From NCBI GenBank assembly GCA_963850205.1, contig CAWKKJ010000008.1, positions 248,001 through 312,000 on the forward strand: a DNA stretch of 64,000 nucleotides. Direction: 5' to 3'. The notes beneath the pieces were generated by a model. That model saw only the letters and a program-made list of their open reading frames with translations, ran no database searches and had not been told where the DNA came from. Shown in pieces: positions 61,784-64,000 of the stretch; position 1 is the first letter of the stretch, and every line of letters begins with the position of its first letter. A program made the translations under genes and the position numbers. The stretch is from JACVRW01 sp963850205. GTDB lineage: Bacteria; Actinomycetota; Thermoleophilia; Solirubrobacterales; Thermoleophilaceae.

Positions 61784-62066
61784 AGATGTGGACCACGCAG
61801 TCCCAGTAGTCCAACAGGATCCAGCGCGGCTCGCGGGCGCCCTCGGTGCGGCGGGGCAACAGGCGCTCGTCGCCGTGCTTCAACTCCTCGTAGATGGCGT
61901 CATGGATCGCCTTGGTCTGGCGCTCGGTGTTGCCGCTGCAGATGATGAAGAAGTCGGTGTAGCTCACGATCCCGCGCAGGTCGATCACGCGGATGTCCAC
62001 CGCCTTGCGGTCCGAGGCGATCGCCGCGATACGCTCGGCGAGCGCCTGGGGGTCCTGCTCGGTCAT
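61710..62066 (-). CDS. rsfS: Ribosome silencing factor RsfS
   Basis: 118 residues. KAVDIRVIDLRGIVSYTDFFIICSG (in parts), NTERQTKAIHDAI, LLDYWDCVVHIFTPEAREYY and the LEQLW ending are the family markers. It binds L14 and blocks subunit joining in starvation. The ATG overlaps the nadD stop (ATGA), the conserved nadD-rsfS pair. It is convergent with the antitoxin remnant. Confidence 0.95.
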   Translation of the reverse strand: MTEQDPQALAERIAAIASDRKAVDIRVIDLRGIVSYTDFFIICSGNTERQTKAIHDAIYEELKHGDERLLPRRTEGAREPRWILLDYWDCVVHIFTPEAREYYRLEQLWGEAPARSVV

Positions 62067-62719
62067 CCGGCCGCCTTCTCGGCGCGGCCGACAGTCCCGG
62101 CGGGCTCTGCGGCGGCCGGCGGCCTCGGGTAGAGCTCGGCTTCGGTGATCTGCTCGACCGCCGTTTCGGGCACGAGGTAGCGGATCGGGAGCCCGGAGGC
62201 CAGGCGGCGCCGGATCGCGCTCGAGGAGATCTGGATCAGGGGCATGTCGAGGTAGCGGATTCGCTCCGCGCCCTTCAGGCGGCCGATCTTGATCCCGATC
62301 GCGTTGCGGCTCCAGGTGACCCGCTCGACCACCGCAACCGTGGCCAGCGACAGCACCTCCTCGGGCTCGTGCCAACTGGCCAAGGCGGCCGCCTGGTCGC
62401 CTCCGAGGATCAGGAAGTGCTCGTCGTCGGGATCGGCGGCGCGAAGCTCTCGCAGGGTGTCCGCCGTGTAGGAGGGGCCGTCGCGATCCAACTCGATGCG
62501 CGACGCCTCGAAGCGCTCGTCGCCGCCGATGACGCCCTCGACGAGCTCCAGCCGGGTCTCCGCGCCCGGGTCGTCCTCGAGCTCGCGATGGGGGGCCTCC
62601 CCCACGGGCACGAACACCACTCGATCGAGATCGAGCTGCACCAGCGCCTCCTGCGCGCACACCAGGTGGCCCATGTGCGGCGGGTTGAACGCGCCTCCCA
62701 GGATGCCGACGCGGGCCAA
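62063..62719 (-). CDS. nadD: Nicotinate-nucleotide adenylyltransferase
   Basis: 218 residues. GGAFNPPHMGHLVCAQEAL (8-26) has the nucleotidyltransferase GxFxPxHxGH motif and QISSSAIRRRL the ISSSxIR motif. It makes NaAD from NaMN and ATP for NAD synthesis. TTG start with GGGAAG seven bases ahead. A 25-residue Ala/Pro/Glu-rich tail is beyond the usual end. Confidence 0.95.
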   Translation of the reverse strand: MARVGILGGAFNPPHMGHLVCAQEALVQLDLDRVVFVPVGEAPHRELEDDPGAETRLELVEGVIGGDERFEASRIELDRDGPSYTADTLRELRAADPDDEHFLILGGDQAAALASWHEPEEVLSLATVAVVERVTWSRNAIGIKIGRLKGAERIRYLDMPLIQISSSAIRRRLASGLPIRYLVPETAVEQITEAELYPRPPAAAEPAGTVGRAEKAAG

Positions 62720-62882
62720 GCTAGTGCTTCCCGCCGAGAGTACCGTCGATGCTCGGGCGAGCCGGGGTCGTGGCTGACAAGCCGCCGAGCGCAGTCGATC
62801 CCGGGGGATCGGCGAGTCTCGGGGGCGATGTCAGGCGCGGGCCCGGCCGCACGAGCGCGGCGGTAATCGAGGCGGGGAGCAC
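62720..62882. other. Gap between proA and nadD
   Basis: 163 bases without a credible gene, repeat or RNA. Several GC-rich stems can be drawn (for example GATCCCGGGGGATC), none with a T-run. A promoter for nadD-rsfS probably lies here but no convincing -35/-10 pair is seen. Confidence 0.4.
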
Positions 62883-64000
62883 CTACGCGCGGACCTGCCC
62901 CGAGCCCTCGACCACGAACTTGAAGGTCGTCAGCTCGCGGGCCCCGATCGGGCCGCGGGCGTGCAGCTTCTGGGTCGAGTTGCCGATCTCCGCCCCCATG
63001 CCGAAGACGCCGCCGTCGGTGAAGCGGGTCGAGGCGTTCACGTAGACGCAGGCGGCGTCCACACCGCCGGTGAACTCCTGCGCGGCCGCGGTGGACCCGG
63101 TCACGATCGCCTCCGAGTGCCCGGACCCGTACCGGTTGATGTGCTCGATCGCCTCGGCGGCCGAGTCCACCACCCCGACGGCCAGGATGAGCGCGTGGTA
63201 CTCGGTCGACCAGTCCTCGTCCGAGGCCGGGGCGAGCGAGTCGCCCAGCTCGCCGGCCAGCGCCCGGGTGCGGCCGTCCACGCGCAACTCGACGCCGGAT
63301 TCCCGCAGCTCGCTCAGCACGCGGGGCAGGAACTGCGGAGCCGCGTCGGCGTGGACCAGCAGCGTCTCGGCCGCGTTGCACACCGAGGGCCGCTGCACCT
63401 TGGCGTTGAGGGTGATGGCCACGGCGTCGTCCAGGTCGGCGGTTGCGTCCACGAACACGTGGCAGTTGCCTGCGGCGGCGTACATGACCGGGACGGTGGC
63501 GTGCTCCTTGAGAGCCGCCTTGAGCCCCTCGCCGCCCCGGGGGATGATCAGGTCGACCACGCCGTCCTGGGTGGCGATCTCGCGCAGCTCGTCCCTGTCG
63601 CCGCCCGTGACGATCGAGATCGCGCCCTCGGGCACGCCGGCGGACTGGGCCGCGGCGGCCACCACCTGGGCCAGGACGGCGTTCGAGTGCGCGGCGGTCG
63701 AGGAGCCGCGCAGCACGATCGCGTTGCCCGACTTGAGGCAGAGCGCCGAGCAGTCGACGGTCACGTTGGGCCGGGCCTCGTAGACGACCGCGACCACCCC
63801 GAGCGGCACCCGCACGCGGCGCACGTCGAGCCCGTTCTCCAGCCGGTGGCCGTCGATCGTCTCGCCCACCGGATCGGGAAGGGCCGCGATCGCGCGCACG
63901 TCGCGGGCGATGCCGGCGAGGCGGACCTCGGTCAGCTGGAGACGGTCGAGCAGACCGGCGTCCAGCCCGGCCTCCTCCCCGGCCTCCATGTCCCGGGCGT
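62883..64000 (-). CDS. proA: Gamma-glutamyl phosphate reductase (start outside window)
   Basis: About 372 C-terminal residues; the frame is open at the right edge (the normal length is about 415). PLGVVAVVYEARPNVTVD, LRGSSTAAHSN, the catalytic Cys in QRPSVCNAAETLL and TDGGVFGMGAEIGNSTQKLH are all typical. It reduces gamma-glutamyl phosphate to glutamate semialdehyde in proline synthesis. proB would be expected upstream, beyond the window. Confidence 0.96.
   Translation of the reverse strand, partial: ARDMEAGEEAGLDAGLLDRLQLTEVRLAGIARDVRAIAALPDPVGETIDGHRLENGLDVRRVRVPLGVVAVVYEARPNVTVDCSALCLKSGNAIVLRGSSTAAHSNAVLAQVVAAAAQSAGVPEGAISIVTGGDRDELREIATQDGVVDLIIPRGGEGLKAALKEHATVPVMYAAAGNCHVFVDATADLDDAVAITLNAKVQRPSVCNAAETLLVHADAAPQFLPRVLSELRESGVELRVDGRTRALAGELGDSLAPASDEDWSTEYHALILAVGVVDSAAEAIEHINRYGSGHSEAIVTGSTAAAQEFTGGVDAACVYVNASTRFTDGGVFGMGAEIGNSTQKLHARGPIGARELTTFKFVVEGSGQVRA

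Overview
The window is one continuous, very GC-rich (about 70 percent by eye), densely packed chromosomal segment with actinobacterial gene content: HrcA-DnaJ, a MaoC pair resembling HadAB, a MoxR/DUF58/transglutaminase cluster, LtrA, and trp genes with a HisIE fusion. GTG and TTG starts are common and so are 4-base start/stop overlaps. My inference is a member of the Actinomycetota, probably Thermoleophilia (Solirubrobacterales-like); no rRNA is present to prove it. Almost everything is housekeeping. The accessory part is at about 58.9-61.8 kb.

Layout. 0-3.2 kb: malic enzyme end, a TIGR01777 epimerase and four small envelope genes. 3.2-9.7 kb: a branched-chain amino-acid/amide ABC importer (livK-H-M-G-F) plus a second binding lipoprotein. 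10-11.8 kb: a phosphofructokinase with the residues of the pyrophosphate-dependent type, and two small genes. 11.8-14.4 kb: trpF-B-A. 14.5-20.2 kb: an HtrA protease and the MoxR/DUF58/TgpA-like cluster. 20.2-30.6 kb: one tightly overlapped leftward run yqeY-phoH-ybeY-era-GNAT-hisIE-trpE-G-D-C-SDR-DUF1697; phoH is interrupted by an intein. 30.6-37.1 kb: hrcA-dnaJ-prmA with two oxidoreductase/cyclase genes, a HadAB-like pair and a sigma-70 factor. 37.1-49.6 kb: lepA, murJ, rpsT, an aldehyde dehydrogenase, holA, comEA-comEC and acylphosphatase. 49.7-53.4 kb: a guanidino-group hydrolase translationally coupled to an M20 carbamoylase, facing an Orn/Lys/Arg decarboxylase. 53.4-58.9 kb: a LOG protein, a membrane protein, leuS, an epoxide-hydrolase-like enzyme and LtrA. 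58.9-61.8 kb: a DUF47 (PhoU-like) gene with a PHO-box-like repeat, an insertion sequence bounded by LexA-type boxes, a PD-(D/E)XK endonuclease frame that runs into a tRNA-Ala gene, and an antitoxin-like remnant. 61.7-64 kb: rsfS, nadD and proA.

Most unusual points: (i) the PhoH intein has the complete W-C-T signature and Ala1 of class 3 inteins plus a LAGLIDADG endonuclease; (ii) several conserved proteins (YbeY, PrmA, an SDR, a LOG/TIGR00725 protein) begin at a CTG that overlaps the upstream stop as CTGA, so conventional gene calling would mis-start or lose them; (iii) an SOS-box/insertion sequence/endonuclease/tRNA assembly; (iv) a possible arginine-to-amine route using an M20 enzyme. Three single-base indels (two in comEC, one in the transglutaminase gene) look more like sequence errors than biology.
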